This document shows, piece after piece, positions 1 to 6,780 of a stretch of 28,683 nucleotides of DNA; the first letter of the stretch is position 1, and every line of letters begins with the position of its first letter. The notes under the pieces were generated by a model. It saw nothing but the letters and a program-made list of their open reading frames with translations, was not told the origin of the DNA and did not search any database. Both the position numbers and the translations under genes were made by a program. This DNA is from a virus, in the IMG/VR virus record IMGVR_UViG_3300032240_000554, positions 1-28,683 of that record. The stretch is one strand, 5' to 3'.

Positions 1-1
1 A

Positions 2-760
2 GAATGGGATGATTGGACTACTGCGGCACAGATGAAGCATAACTTCCGATACTGGTTAGCGGAAGAAGCACTTGGACACATCCAGGATTTTGTAACCTGG
101 CCCGAAAGGAAACTAAATGATATACGCTATTATATTAATAACCGTTGGGTTACTCGGTCTCATGCCCTTACTGCTCATCCCCGAGATATCAAACCAGGCG
201 ATTGGTGTGATGTGGGCAATCGTTTCCTTCCTTGCCTTTTTAACGAGCTGGTTGATTTTGTTGAAATAGAGCAAGCATGGCATCACTGTATTTGGAGTGA
301 TGAGATGAAAACCAAGTACAACGTGCCTTGGTATCGCCGAGGTTGGTTGCGACTACGTGTCTGGCGTTGTCCAGAGGCAGGTATGGAATATCTCAAGTGG
401 GCAAGTGGACTTGTAGTAGACGAAAACATGGGAAGTAATCCTGCTGAAAAAGGTTACGGTGAACCAACTTATCAAGCCAAAGCCGCTAAGGAAATTATTG
501 AGCTTTACACTTGGTGGACTATTACCTATCGTAATCGTCCTGACCCATACGAAGCAAGTGGTTGGTCAGCTCACTGTGATGCCATGCGTGTCAAGTATCC
601 GGGTAGTTTCTTTTCTAGCCTAAATAGCAAAGACCCAGAAGATCGTAAAGCCAGCGATAAGGCTCACAAAGCACTTCAAAAGATCGAGGCCGCTTACGAA
701 AAAGAAGACGAAGCTATGATGATTCGTTTAATTAAAATCCGCCAAAGCCTATGGACCTAA
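2..760 (+). CDS. Conserved phage hypothetical protein, 5'-truncated by window edge
   Basis: The reading frame is open from base 2 with no stop, so the gene probably starts outside the window. The first ATG (32) has no Shine-Dalgarno sequence before it, and the codons upstream of it read as normal protein (EWDDWTTAAQ). At least 252 residues are visible. The protein is rich in Trp, Tyr and basic residues. It has a central stretch with LFNELVDFVEIEQAW and a W-rich segment (VPWYRRGWLRLRVW), followed by a polar, charged helical C-terminus. There is no signal peptide or clear membrane helix. It resembles a widespread uncharacterised family of T4-like phages, but I cannot name a function. The last 10 bases overlap the next gene, which suggests one transcription unit. 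Confidence 0.75.
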   Translation, partial: EWDDWTTAAQMKHNFRYWLAEEALGHIQDFVTWPERKLNDIRYYINNRWVTRSHALTAHPRDIKPGDWCDVGNRFLPCLFNELVDFVEIEQAWHHCIWSDEMKTKYNVPWYRRGWLRLRVWRCPEAGMEYLKWASGLVVDENMGSNPAEKGYGEPTYQAKAAKEIIELYTWWTITYRNRPDPYEASGWSAHCDAMRVKYPGSFFSSLNSKDPEDRKASDKAHKALQKIEAAYEKEDEAMMIRLIKIRQSLWT

Positions 761-936
761 ATTGCCCAGCTTGCGGAAATGAAAAAAGGTCGTACTCGAA
801 AGAGTACGATTGCTATTACTGCGATTTTTGTAATGAATGGTTAGAAGATATCTGTAACGATCGTGACTGTGAATTTTGTAAACATAGACCGGAGAGACCA
901 AATGAAGGAAAAGAAAATGGCAAAACAACTAGCTAA
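751..936 (+). CDS. Small zinc-ribbon-like protein
   Basis: This 61-aa protein has eight cysteines: C5-x2-C8, C21-x2-C24-x2-C27, C35, and C40-x2-C43. The pattern is typical of small zinc-binding ribbon proteins that may bind nucleic acid or a protein partner. Its ATG lies inside the end of the preceding gene (10-base overlap), and its 3' end overlaps the next gene, as is usual in this compact cluster. The C-terminus after residue 45 is polar and probably disordered. A perfect 8-bp hairpin with a GAAA loop (790-809) lies within the codons for residues 14-20. Zinc binding is inferred from cysteine spacing only; the target is unknown. Confidence 0.65.
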   Translation: MDLNCPACGNEKRSYSKEYDCYYCDFCNEWLEDICNDRDCEFCKHRPERPNEGKENGKTTS

Positions 937-1111
937 ATTAGCAAAAGTAAATGAATCATTTACTGTTAATCGTTACGACAACGGCTTTATGATCGAAGTC
1001 GGTGGACGCGACAGCAATAGTGATTGGAAGAACTGTAAGATCATGTGCTCTACTCGTGAGGAACTTTTTGAAGTTATCAACGAAGCACTTGACATGGAAA
1101 AGGATGATTAA
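902..1111 (+). CDS. Small hypothetical protein
   Basis: About 69 aa, basic at the N-terminus (MKEKKMAKQLAKLAK) and acidic at the C-terminus. The frame is open from a GTG at 863. I prefer the ATG at 902 because GGAG (891-894) lies 7 bases upstream and the overlap with the zinc-ribbon gene is smaller. An ATG at 917, behind AAGGA (905-909), is equally possible and would give a 64-aa protein starting MAKQ. No recognised domain. The central part (FTVNRYDNGFMIEVGGRD) looks like a small beta-sheet element. It ends three bases before the next start codon, so it is probably translated as part of the same operon. Confidence 0.6.
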   Translation: MKEKKMAKQLAKLAKVNESFTVNRYDNGFMIEVGGRDSNSDWKNCKIMCSTREELFEVINEALDMEKDD

Positions 1112-1113
1112 CC

Positions 1114-1365
1114 ATGGCAACACGTAAACTTAAAAAAGTCAGCGATACTATTGAACCCGCAAATGTTCCAAGCGGCGGGTGGCCTAAAATACAACAAGGA
1201 AGCCATCTAACAGTTAAGACATTCGAAGATGGTCGTACAGAACTTGTATGGGATGATGAAGCATTGACAAGAGACGTTCATAATGCTATACTAAGTGTAG
1301 AAAGTAGACTTCCTGTAACAGAAACTAAATCAAAACGCAAAAAGAAAGAAAAAGATAATGCCTAA
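1114..1365 (+). CDS. Small hypothetical protein with basic C-terminus
   Basis: An 83-aa protein that starts two bases after the previous stop codon. The middle (SHLTVKTFEDGRTELVWDDEAL) looks like a beta hairpin followed by a helix (TRDVHNAILSVESRL). The last 15 residues are lysine/arginine-rich (KSKRKKKEKDNA), possibly for nucleic-acid contact. It overlaps the next gene by 8 bases. I recognise no family. Its place in an unbroken run of co-directional small genes is the main support for it being real. Confidence 0.6.
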   Translation: MATRKLKKVSDTIEPANVPSGGWPKIQQGSHLTVKTFEDGRTELVWDDEALTRDVHNAILSVESRLPVTETKSKRKKKEKDNA

Positions 1366-1861
1366 CGTCTATCGTGTTCTTCCTCTTGAGAAGAAAAGCA
1401 TTAGTTGGGAAATTGAGATGTACCGCACTAATGCGGACGGATCGATATCCTGGTTTAATATCAGTGATCACTATCGCTGGGGACAAGGCTTTATCGAAGA
1501 AGACATGGATTGTAATTTGCCCTACGAAGGTGATGATACAGTTTATTGTAAAAATGATTGCGGTTGGGGAGCAGAACTTGATGATCAACATTCTTGTTGG
1601 TTCGAGTATAGCGACGACATTTCTAATGAAGAAAAAGAAGCAATTGAAACAGCATACCACGAAGGCGGTGCTGGTTGGTTGTTTGACGGAGACCACGAGT
1701 GGCAAGTAGAAGATGACTATATCATGGTTATTAAACCTTATCAAATTGACCTGTGCGATGAAGACGGTTCCGTTATTGAAGAAAATATTAAATTAAAAAC
1801 AAGACCTGATCCTAGTACAGCATGGCCATTTTCTGAATCTTTTCCTAAACCCACTGAATAA
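1358..1861 (+). CDS. Acidic hypothetical protein
   Basis: A 167-aa, strongly acidic protein. Features are CKNDCGWG near residue 65, a W/D/E-rich centre, and a DEWQV-like segment before a hydrophobic strand (DYIMVIKPYQIDLCDEDG). There are no membrane helices or signal peptide. The strong acidity could suggest a DNA mimic or an inhibitor of a host protein, but this is speculation. It overlaps the upstream gene by 8 bases and is followed after 5 bases by the next ATG. The antisense reading frames here are shadows. Confidence 0.62.
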   Translation: MPNVYRVLPLEKKSISWEIEMYRTNADGSISWFNISDHYRWGQGFIEEDMDCNLPYEGDDTVYCKNDCGWGAELDDQHSCWFEYSDDISNEEKEAIETAYHEGGAGWLFDGDHEWQVEDDYIMVIKPYQIDLCDEDGSVIEENIKLKTRPDPSTAWPFSESFPKPTE

Positions 1862-1866
1862 ACATT

Positions 1867-2097
1867 ATGACTAAAGAAAAAATTACCGTTACATTTGCTC
1901 CTGGTTCTCTTGATAGCTTTGATGGCACACAAGAAGAACTTGACGAAATGATTGCTGAAATCACACGTATGGCCCAAAGCGGCGAACTGTTTGAACAGAG
2001 TCAAACAGTTGACTTTGATGAGCTAATGGAATTAGATCCAGAATATGCTGAAAAAATTCTCAATGCCGAAAGCACAGCAACTCGTCTATTACAATGA
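1867..2097 (+). CDS. Small acidic hypothetical protein
   Basis: A 76-aa acidic protein. It has a short beta-like start (KITVTFAPGSLDSFDG) followed by two predicted helices, the first around EELDEMIAEITRMAQSGELF. It overlaps the next gene by 4 bases (ATGA), a standard translational-coupling arrangement. I do not recognise a characterised family. Similar short acidic proteins are common in the early region of T4-like phages. Confidence 0.62.
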   Translation: MTKEKITVTFAPGSLDSFDGTQEELDEMIAEITRMAQSGELFEQSQTVDFDELMELDPEYAEKILNAESTATRLLQ

Positions 2098-2627
2098 TCT
2101 CAAAAAGTCCTGAACGTCATACCTTCCAAGCGGAGAATTACATTAAACGCTGTGAAGAAAAGGGCGAAGAACCTAACGAAGATTACTTAAACTTGTTTAA
2201 GTCTTATCGCCAGCAGGACGAGGAAAACATGGTCAATCCTGAATGGCAAAAGGACAATATGGAGTATGACCTACGTAGCACTGACTGGATATTAGAAAAA
2301 ACTCGTACTAGTGATTCCTACGCACAAAATCTATATGCCGCAATGTGTAACATGCAGTTTATTAAACTTGATGTTATGCCTATTCTAAAAAATCAACGCT
2401 GGAGTTGTAGTTGGAGGCATGCCGGTGGTATTGTTGCTGACATGCGTGAACAAGGTGATTACATGGACTGGTATTGTAGTGGCATAAATGGCAGTTATGA
2501 CTACTCCGAAGGCCAGCAACAACTAGATCAAAGAGGGTATGTTCCCGAAGGATTTGTCACAGATGAAATCCGGGAAGACCTAAAAAAGCTAGGATGGGCC
2601 GCTGTTGAATGGGAAGACGACGAATAA
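2094..2627 (+). CDS. Conserved phage hypothetical protein
   Basis: A 177-aa protein coupled to the upstream gene by a 4-base ATGA overlap. The N-terminal half is helical and charged. The middle contains AAMCNMQFIKLDVMPILKNQRWSCSWRHAGGIVADMR, and the C-terminal half is Tyr/Gly-rich (DYMDWYCSGINGSYDY) before an acidic tail. The RWSCSWRHAGGIVADMR part suggests a folded enzyme or binding core, but no catalytic signature is recognisable. It is the last gene before the terminator/promoter composite at 2644-2683, so it probably ends the first transcription unit. Confidence 0.65.
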   Translation: MISKSPERHTFQAENYIKRCEEKGEEPNEDYLNLFKSYRQQDEENMVNPEWQKDNMEYDLRSTDWILEKTRTSDSYAQNLYAAMCNMQFIKLDVMPILKNQRWSCSWRHAGGIVADMREQGDYMDWYCSGINGSYDYSEGQQQLDQRGYVPEGFVTDEIREDLKKLGWAAVEWEDDE

Positions 2628-2643
2628 ATCTGGATAATTTGGT

Positions 2644-2673
2644 AAAACCGGGTGTTGACAAGCCCGGTTTTTT
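2644..2673 (+). terminator. Rho-independent terminator with a -35 box in its loop
   Basis: A perfect 9-bp stem (AAAACCGGG at 2644-2652 with CCCGGTTTT at 2663-2671) closes a 10-base loop and runs into T residues up to 2673. It sits 17 bases after the stop of the 177-aa gene. The loop contains TTGACA (2655-2660), the -35 element of the promoter described next, so the terminator and the promoter share bases. Confidence 0.8.
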
Positions 2674-2683
2674 CATGTATAAT
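2655..2683 (+). promoter_or_regulatory. Consensus sigma70-type promoter nested in a terminator
   Basis: TTGACA (2655-2660) and TATAAT (2678-2683) are both perfect consensus hexamers and are separated by 17 bases. The start site should fall near 2690. That leaves a leader of about 25 bases containing AAGGAG (2702-2707) before the ATG at 2715. The promoter should drive the 392-aa gene and the kinase gene. Confidence 0.85.
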
Positions 2684-2714
2684 ATATACATATTGAACAC
2701 TAAGGAGCACTTAA

Positions 2715-3893
2715 ATGGCAACTAAAGCACTTACAGCGGCACGTACTCGCGCAAAAGCAGATCCTACACCAAAATGGGACGGAGCAGAAACATGGACTGG
2801 TGAACAATTTAGTTCACACTATCGCGATTCTATGAAGTATTACAACATGGAATCCAGCGGTAAAGAGCTCAAACCCAAAGTTATCGACTGGATGGGTCGT
2901 AACAGTTACAGTAGAGATGCTATTTCTTCTTTTAAGAAGACCAAAGACTGGCGTTGTAATACCACAATGGGTGCTGTTGCCGCTAACTTGATCAAAGGCA
3001 TGCCCGAAGTTCATGCTGGATTTAACAATGGCAAGAGTACAGCAGAGTGGTTGCGTAAAGAAATTGCCACTGTAATCGAAGATGGCAAATACGATATTGA
3101 AACTGTTGTAGTTGACACCAAAGCCGCAAAAGTCGCAGTTGTTGCTCCTCCTAACATTCAAGATCGTTTGCGTGAAACCGCAGGCGGTATGAGCGAAGAA
3201 CTGGATGCGGCTATTGATGCGTGGATTATGGATCCAGAATCTTTTAATCCCAAGGACATTAAAGTTGTCAACTTGCTCAAAGGCAAGGGTGCCAAGGCTG
3301 CTCACGCTCGAATGATCAAAGGTTACTTCCAACGTAACTACGACGAGCTGTTGGAACTTGCCAGTGGTAATGCAGACGAACAGTTGCGCGAAGCCTACAG
3401 TAAAAACAGCCGTAAGAATGTTAAAAAGTTAATTGAGTTTTACGAAAGCATTATGTCTGCTTGTGAACAGATTGCCGCAGAAGCTAAAGTTCTTAAGAAG
3501 CCACGTGCCAAGAAGGTCAAGCCAGCAGAACAGATTGTTGCTAAACTCAAGTTCTTGTTGAGCGATACTAAACTTGGTATTACAAGTGCCCCTCCTGCTA
3601 CCATTATTGGAGCAAGCGGTGTGGTTGTTTACAATGTAAAAACTCGTAAGGTTGGTTATTATATTGCTACTACCAGTGCCGGTCTTGGTGTAAAAGGTAC
3701 ATCGTTGACAGACTTTACTGATAAGAGTACACAAAAGACTCTGCGTAAGCCTCCAGAACAGATCAAAGAGTTCAAAGAGCAGAATACGCAAAAACGTTTT
3801 GAGACTTGGTTTGCCAAGAGTGTTAAGACCACAGAGACCTTGCTTAACGGCCGATTTAATGAAGATACTGTTATTCTCAAGGTGTACAAATAA
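2715..3893 (+). CDS. Conserved T4-like phage protein of unknown function
   Basis: A 392-aa protein behind its own strong promoter and a good ribosome-binding site (AAGGAG, 7 bases upstream). The N-terminal third contains W/Y-rich helical segments (WTGEQFSSHYRDSMKYYN; IDWMGRNSYSRDAISSFKK). A helical, Lys-rich middle (about residues 200-275) includes an AKVLKKPRAKKVKPAEQ linker. The C-terminal third has small beta-like segments (GASGVVVYNVKTRKVGYYIAT) and a final helix-strand. No membrane helix or known catalytic motif is visible. The basic linker and lack of a signal sequence fit a cytoplasmic or virion-internal nucleic-acid-associated protein. I think it belongs to a conserved T4-like family but cannot assign a function. 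Confidence 0.7.
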   Translation: MATKALTAARTRAKADPTPKWDGAETWTGEQFSSHYRDSMKYYNMESSGKELKPKVIDWMGRNSYSRDAISSFKKTKDWRCNTTMGAVAANLIKGMPEVHAGFNNGKSTAEWLRKEIATVIEDGKYDIETVVVDTKAAKVAVVAPPNIQDRLRETAGGMSEELDAAIDAWIMDPESFNPKDIKVVNLLKGKGAKAAHARMIKGYFQRNYDELLELASGNADEQLREAYSKNSRKNVKKLIEFYESIMSACEQIAAEAKVLKKPRAKKVKPAEQIVAKLKFLLSDTKLGITSAPPATIIGASGVVVYNVKTRKVGYYIATTSAGLGVKGTSLTDFTDKSTQKTLRKPPEQIKEFKEQNTQKRFETWFAKSVKTTETLLNGRFNEDTVILKVYK

Positions 3894-3895
3894 CA

Positions 3896-4372
3896 ATGCC
3901 TAAATGTTATCAATTGATTGGAGTGCCGGCTAGTGGAAAAAGTACCTGGTACAAAAATCAAGACTGGCTAGTTGAGGACAAAAAGGATCACAAGTATGTA
4001 TCTACTGATCAGCATGTTGAAGGATATGCTCTTGATCAAGGTAAGACTTATAGTGAAGTCTTTGATGAGTACATGCCTACTGCCGTTAAGCAAATGATGG
4101 TGAATGTGAACTTTGCCGCGGCATTGAAAATTGACATTGTTTGGGATCAAACCAGTACCACCATAGCAAGCAGGGCTCGCAAGTTTAATGCATTACCCGA
4201 ATACGAACATATTGCTGTGGTATTCCGTACTCCGGATCGTTCGGAATTGGATGTAAGATTATCAGGACGTCCGGGTAAACACATTCCTAAGAACGTGATT
4301 GACAGCATGATTGCTGGTTGGGAAGAACCCTCACTGGAAGAAGGATTTAAAGAAATTTGGTACGCTGTTTGA
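3896..4372 (+). CDS. P-loop polynucleotide-kinase-like protein (kinase domain only)
   Basis: This 158-aa AAA_33-type kinase would transfer a phosphate from ATP, most likely to a nucleic-acid 5' end. Walker A is GVPASGKST (residues 9-17). A second block (STDQHVEG, about 37-44) is in the position of the substrate-binding Asp of T4 Pnkp. DQTSTTIASRARKF (about 82-95) parallels the T4 segment that follows the kinase core strand. RLSGRPGKHIPKNVIDSM resembles the T4 region of the phosphate-contacting lid arginine. The length equals the T4 Pnkp kinase domain alone; the C-terminal HAD phosphatase domain is absent. The gene starts 2 bases after the upstream stop. A nucleoside or small-molecule kinase is the main alternative. 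Confidence 0.75.
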   Translation: MPKCYQLIGVPASGKSTWYKNQDWLVEDKKDHKYVSTDQHVEGYALDQGKTYSEVFDEYMPTAVKQMMVNVNFAAALKIDIVWDQTSTTIASRARKFNALPEYEHIAVVFRTPDRSELDVRLSGRPGKHIPKNVIDSMIAGWEEPSLEEGFKEIWYAV

Positions 4373-4397
4373 CAGACTATGTATAGTCTGTTATAAT
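4369..4397 (+). promoter_or_regulatory. Consensus sigma70-type promoter with a palindromic spacer
   Basis: TTGACA (4369-4374) and TATAAT (4392-4397) are perfect consensus with a 17-base spacer. The spacer is almost entirely an 8-bp inverted repeat (ACAGACTA 4372-4379 and TAGTCTGT 4384-4391) around TGTA. It could be an operator or a weak terminator hairpin for the kinase gene, whose last codons overlap the -35 box. The predicted start near 4404 leaves a short leader with AAAGAAAG before the ATG at 4421. Confidence 0.82.
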
Positions 4398-4420
4398 TTA
4401 ATTATAAAGAAAGAATACTT

Positions 4421-4867
4421 ATGAAAATTGGTCTTAGTTACAGTCGGTGTGTTCGAGACATTGTCGATGGTGTAGTAGACATCAACGATGTTCTGGTTAT
4501 TATTGCCCGTACAGATTTCGATCCGCATGACGATCTACAATGGCAAGGTATTTGGCAAGGTTATGCCGGAGGATCTGACGCGGCCATGATGCGAGGATTC
4601 TTTGGTGGCAGTAATCCAGAATGGGCTGGTACAACAGATGAAGATGAAAACAAATATCGCAGTGTAAGTATCGAGCTGTGGGAGACAGGTAAACTCCATC
4701 AGCCTCGTAAGTTTGGAGCACATCCCAGACGCCGTCCTGAAATTTGGCTCGAAGCAATTCTGCCAAGTAGCGAGTTAGAGACAAATCCAACCGCTAAGAA
4801 AGCATGGGATCAGTTCCAAACTATCGCTGGATTAAGCAATGTATCGTTGGATAAAGATTATCAATGA
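4421..4867 (+). CDS. Conserved phage hypothetical protein
   Basis: A 148-aa protein expressed from the promoter at 4369. The N-terminus (MKIGLSYSRCVRDIVDGVVD) leads into a hydrophobic strand (DVLVIIARTDFDP), then a Trp/Gly-rich stretch and a basic FGAHPRRRPEIWLE segment. The pattern looks like a conserved small phage family, but no activity is recognisable. It overlaps the next gene by 4 bases (ATGA). A weak ribosome-binding site may be offset by the strong promoter. Confidence 0.65.
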   Translation: MKIGLSYSRCVRDIVDGVVDINDVLVIIARTDFDPHDDLQWQGIWQGYAGGSDAAMMRGFFGGSNPEWAGTTDEDENKYRSVSIELWETGKLHQPRKFGAHPRRRPEIWLEAILPSSELETNPTAKKAWDQFQTIAGLSNVSLDKDYQ

Positions 4868-5151
4868 TTTACTTTAACTTTAATATTCGTAATCCTGAAT
4901 GGTGGGATCGTTTTGAAAGCCTTTGGAGTAAATCTGGAAAAACTCCGTGGGAGCATAAGTTCTGGGAAATTCAGTTTATGAAAACTCCCGAACTACTCCG
5001 AATTGAGTTTAACTGGACTGTTTGTCAGGACCACGCAGGTGTTCGTCTTGAATTAGGACTATTTGGTTATCAATTAGATATGAGTATTCACGATAGTCGT
5101 CACTGGGATTACAAAAATAAATGTTGGGAAGTTTACAATGACATTACCTGA
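4864..5151 (+). CDS. Conserved small phage protein
   Basis: A 95-aa protein coupled to its upstream neighbour by ATGA. It is rich in Trp and Phe (NPEWWDRFESLW; HKFWEIQFMK). The C-terminal half (CQDHAGVRLELGLFGYQLDMSIHDSRHWDY) predicts antiparallel beta strands ending in an aromatic cluster. I recognise the pattern of a widespread hypothetical family in phages of aquatic bacteria; its role is unknown. It overlaps the next gene by 14 bases. Confidence 0.68.
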   Translation: MIYFNFNIRNPEWWDRFESLWSKSGKTPWEHKFWEIQFMKTPELLRIEFNWTVCQDHAGVRLELGLFGYQLDMSIHDSRHWDYKNKCWEVYNDIT

Positions 5152-5389
5152 TGAAAGATATCGTGCTGTAAAATGGGCAGAGGAGTTCTTGCTAGAACTT
5201 ACCGATCCTAAAAAGACGCCTCGTATTTCAAAAGATATTAGGCGTCGAGCATGGAGCATACTTAGACATTATCCTAATACGTATGATATGCAGGTAGTTG
5301 CTCAAGAATTACCTAGCGTGTTTCAAGAACAAATGGAACCACTACATAGGATGGTGCTTCAATACAAACAGGAAAAAGAAAATGAGTGA
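5138..5389 (+). CDS. Small protein resembling the BPSL0761-type family
   Basis: An 83-aa, mostly helical protein beginning MTLPDERYRAVKWAEEFLLEL, then DPKKTPRISKDIRRRAWSILRHYP. This TLPDERYRAV...TPR...ILRHYP pattern is, to my memory, that of a small hypothetical family found in proteobacteria and their phages (BPSL0761-like); I cannot check the match here. No function is known. The basic middle could bind nucleic acid. It overlaps genes on both sides (14 and 8 bases). Confidence 0.66.
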   Translation: MTLPDERYRAVKWAEEFLLELTDPKKTPRISKDIRRRAWSILRHYPNTYDMQVVAQELPSVFQEQMEPLHRMVLQYKQEKENE

Positions 5390-5891
5390 AGAATTTGATC
5401 GGTTCGAAGAACATATGGCCAATGAAGAACTAGAACCTTACGAAGTGTTTGCCGAACAAATGGAAACTCGGTTTCCAAAAATGTTTGAAGATGCGTACGG
5501 TGGATTTGCATGTGGCGAAGGATGGTGGCCAATTCTAGAGTCATTGTGTGCTAATATACAAAGTCATATTGATTGGCGTAACAAAACTCGTGCTAGACTG
5601 TTAGAAGATAATCCTTACAATCATCCTATTCCCGATGAGGTAACACAGGTTACTGTACGTCAGATTAAAGAAAAGTTTGGTGGACTACGTTTCTACTATG
5701 ACGGTGGGGATGACACCATTGATGGTATGGTAACCATGGCAGAATCGTGGGCAGGACATAGCTGTGAAACTTGTGGTGATCCGGCTACCAAGCAAACTAC
5801 TGGTTGGATTAAAAATGTCTGTGACAAACATTTTAACGAAATTGAAGAACGCAGGGCCGAACAACGAGAAAAATATAAAAAGGAGCTTTAA
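5382..5891 (+). CDS. Conserved phage protein with a C-terminal Cys/His zinc site
   Basis: A 169-aa protein. The frame extends upstream to 5298, but the ATG at 5382 is preferred because AGGAAA lies just upstream and the overlap with the previous gene is then only 8 bases. Landmarks are GGFACGEGWWPILESLCANI, the motif VRQIKEKFGGLRFYYDGGDD, and a C-terminal CETCGD...VCDKHF set that could bind zinc. The GEGWWPIL and KFGGLRFYY blocks are typical of a broad uncharacterised phage family. A structural zinc knuckle is inferred. Confidence 0.7.
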   Translation: MSEEFDRFEEHMANEELEPYEVFAEQMETRFPKMFEDAYGGFACGEGWWPILESLCANIQSHIDWRNKTRARLLEDNPYNHPIPDEVTQVTVRQIKEKFGGLRFYYDGGDDTIDGMVTMAESWAGHSCETCGDPATKQTTGWIKNVCDKHFNEIEERRAEQREKYKKEL

Positions 5892-6130
5892 TGGAAATTG
5901 AAACAAAAGACAGAATAAAAGAATTAATTAGTCGAGCAGAAACAGACAGCAGTGGTAGATGGATATCTGCCGTTGATCTCGAATCTTATACAAAAGAAGT
6001 TATCAACGAGTGTATAGAAGTTGTAAAAACAACTCCTAAGCATTGTGCGTATACTTCATTCCAAGAAAATATAGTTGACTGCACTGTAGAGATGAGTGTA
6101 CAATCTATTAAACAACATTTTAACCTATGA
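5891..6130 (+). CDS. Small conserved phage protein
   Basis: A 79-aa protein starting on the last base of the previous stop codon, with AAGGAG upstream. It is mostly helical: [16 protein letters not shown], then [26 protein letters not shown], then [11 protein letters not shown]. The VINECIEVV...TPxHCAYT...SVxSIxxHF pattern is common among T4-like and other phage hypotheticals. It overlaps clpP by 4 bases (ATGA), so the two are probably co-translated. Confidence 0.68.
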   Translation: MEIETKDRIKELISRAETDSSGRWISAVDLESYTKEVINECIEVVKTTPKHCAYTSFQENIVDCTVEMSVQSIKQHFNL

Positions 6131-6723
6131 TTCAAGATAATTTAGTCCCAATGGTGGTTGAGAAGACCGGTCAAGGCGAACGTGCCTTTGATATTTACAG
6201 TCGTTTGCTTAATGAGCGTATTGTGTTCTTAAACGGACCAGTTGATGATTACAGCGCCAACTTGGTTATTGCTCAAATGCTTCATTTAGAGAGTGCCGAT
6301 TCTGAGAAAGATATTCACTTTTATATTAATAGTCCAGGCGGTGTTATTACTGCTGGTATGGGCATCTATGATGTAATGCAGTTTATTAAACCAGATGTAG
6401 CAACCTATGTTATTGGACAGGCCTGCTCAATGGGTAGTTTCTTGTCTCAAGCAGGACATCCTGGTAAACGTCATATGTTACCAAACAGCCGACACATGAT
6501 TCACCAACCTAGCGGAGGTGCTCGCGGCATGGCAAGTGACATTGAAATTAGCTACAAAGAAATTATGTTCTGGAAAAAGCGTCTTACTGAACTGTATGTC
6601 AAACATAATACCGCGGGCAAGACATACCAAGACTTTGAACGCGATATGGACAGAGATACGTTCATGGCTGCAGAAGATGCTTTAGCATATGGTCTATGCG
6701 ATAAGATTATCGAGAACAGATAA
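6127..6723 (+). CDS. clpP: ATP-dependent Clp protease proteolytic subunit
   Basis: A 198-aa serine peptidase of the ClpP family, closely host-like from its first residues ([23 protein letters not shown]). The triad is S101 in [10 protein letters not shown]126 in [11 protein letters not shown] and D177 in ERDMDRDTF. The [12 protein letters not shown] oxyanion/hairpin block (68-79) and the C-terminal YGLCDKI strand are present. The length matches mature bacterial ClpP with almost no propeptide. It would form a tetradecamer and needs a ClpA/ClpX unfoldase, presumably the host's. Unlike lambdoid-type head proteases it is not fused to, or next to, portal or capsid genes. That points to altering host protein turnover rather than capsid maturation. 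Confidence 0.95.
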   Translation: MIQDNLVPMVVEKTGQGERAFDIYSRLLNERIVFLNGPVDDYSANLVIAQMLHLESADSEKDIHFYINSPGGVITAGMGIYDVMQFIKPDVATYVIGQACSMGSFLSQAGHPGKRHMLPNSRHMIHQPSGGARGMASDIEISYKEIMFWKKRLTELYVKHNTAGKTYQDFERDMDRDTFMAAEDALAYGLCDKIIENR

Positions 6724-6739
6724 TATCATAACAAAACTT

Positions 6740-6775
6740 ACTCCTTAAGTAGATTAAATATTTTACTTAAGGAGT
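6740..6775 (+). promoter_or_regulatory. RBS-sequestering hairpin with an internal late-promoter-like element
   Basis: A perfect 12-bp inverted repeat (6740-6751 with 6764-6775) closes a 12-base loop. Its 3' arm contains AAGGAG (6769-6774), the ribosome-binding site for the ATG at 6781. ATTAAATA (6753-6760; 6 of 8 matches to TATAAATA) lies at the loop. A T4-type late start would fall at about 6766, inside the 3' arm. Read-through RNA would fold and hide the site, whereas late RNA would lack the 5' arm and be open. Confidence 0.7.
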
Positions 6776-6780
6776 TCATT

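Noticed and set aside
1325-2004. Minus-strand frames of 139 and 87 codons
   Set aside because: They are antisense to well-supported plus-strand genes and lack ribosome-binding sites.
6127-6723. ClpP-like gene as a capsid maturation protease
   Set aside because: The sequence is close to bacterial ClpP and no capsid or portal gene is nearby.
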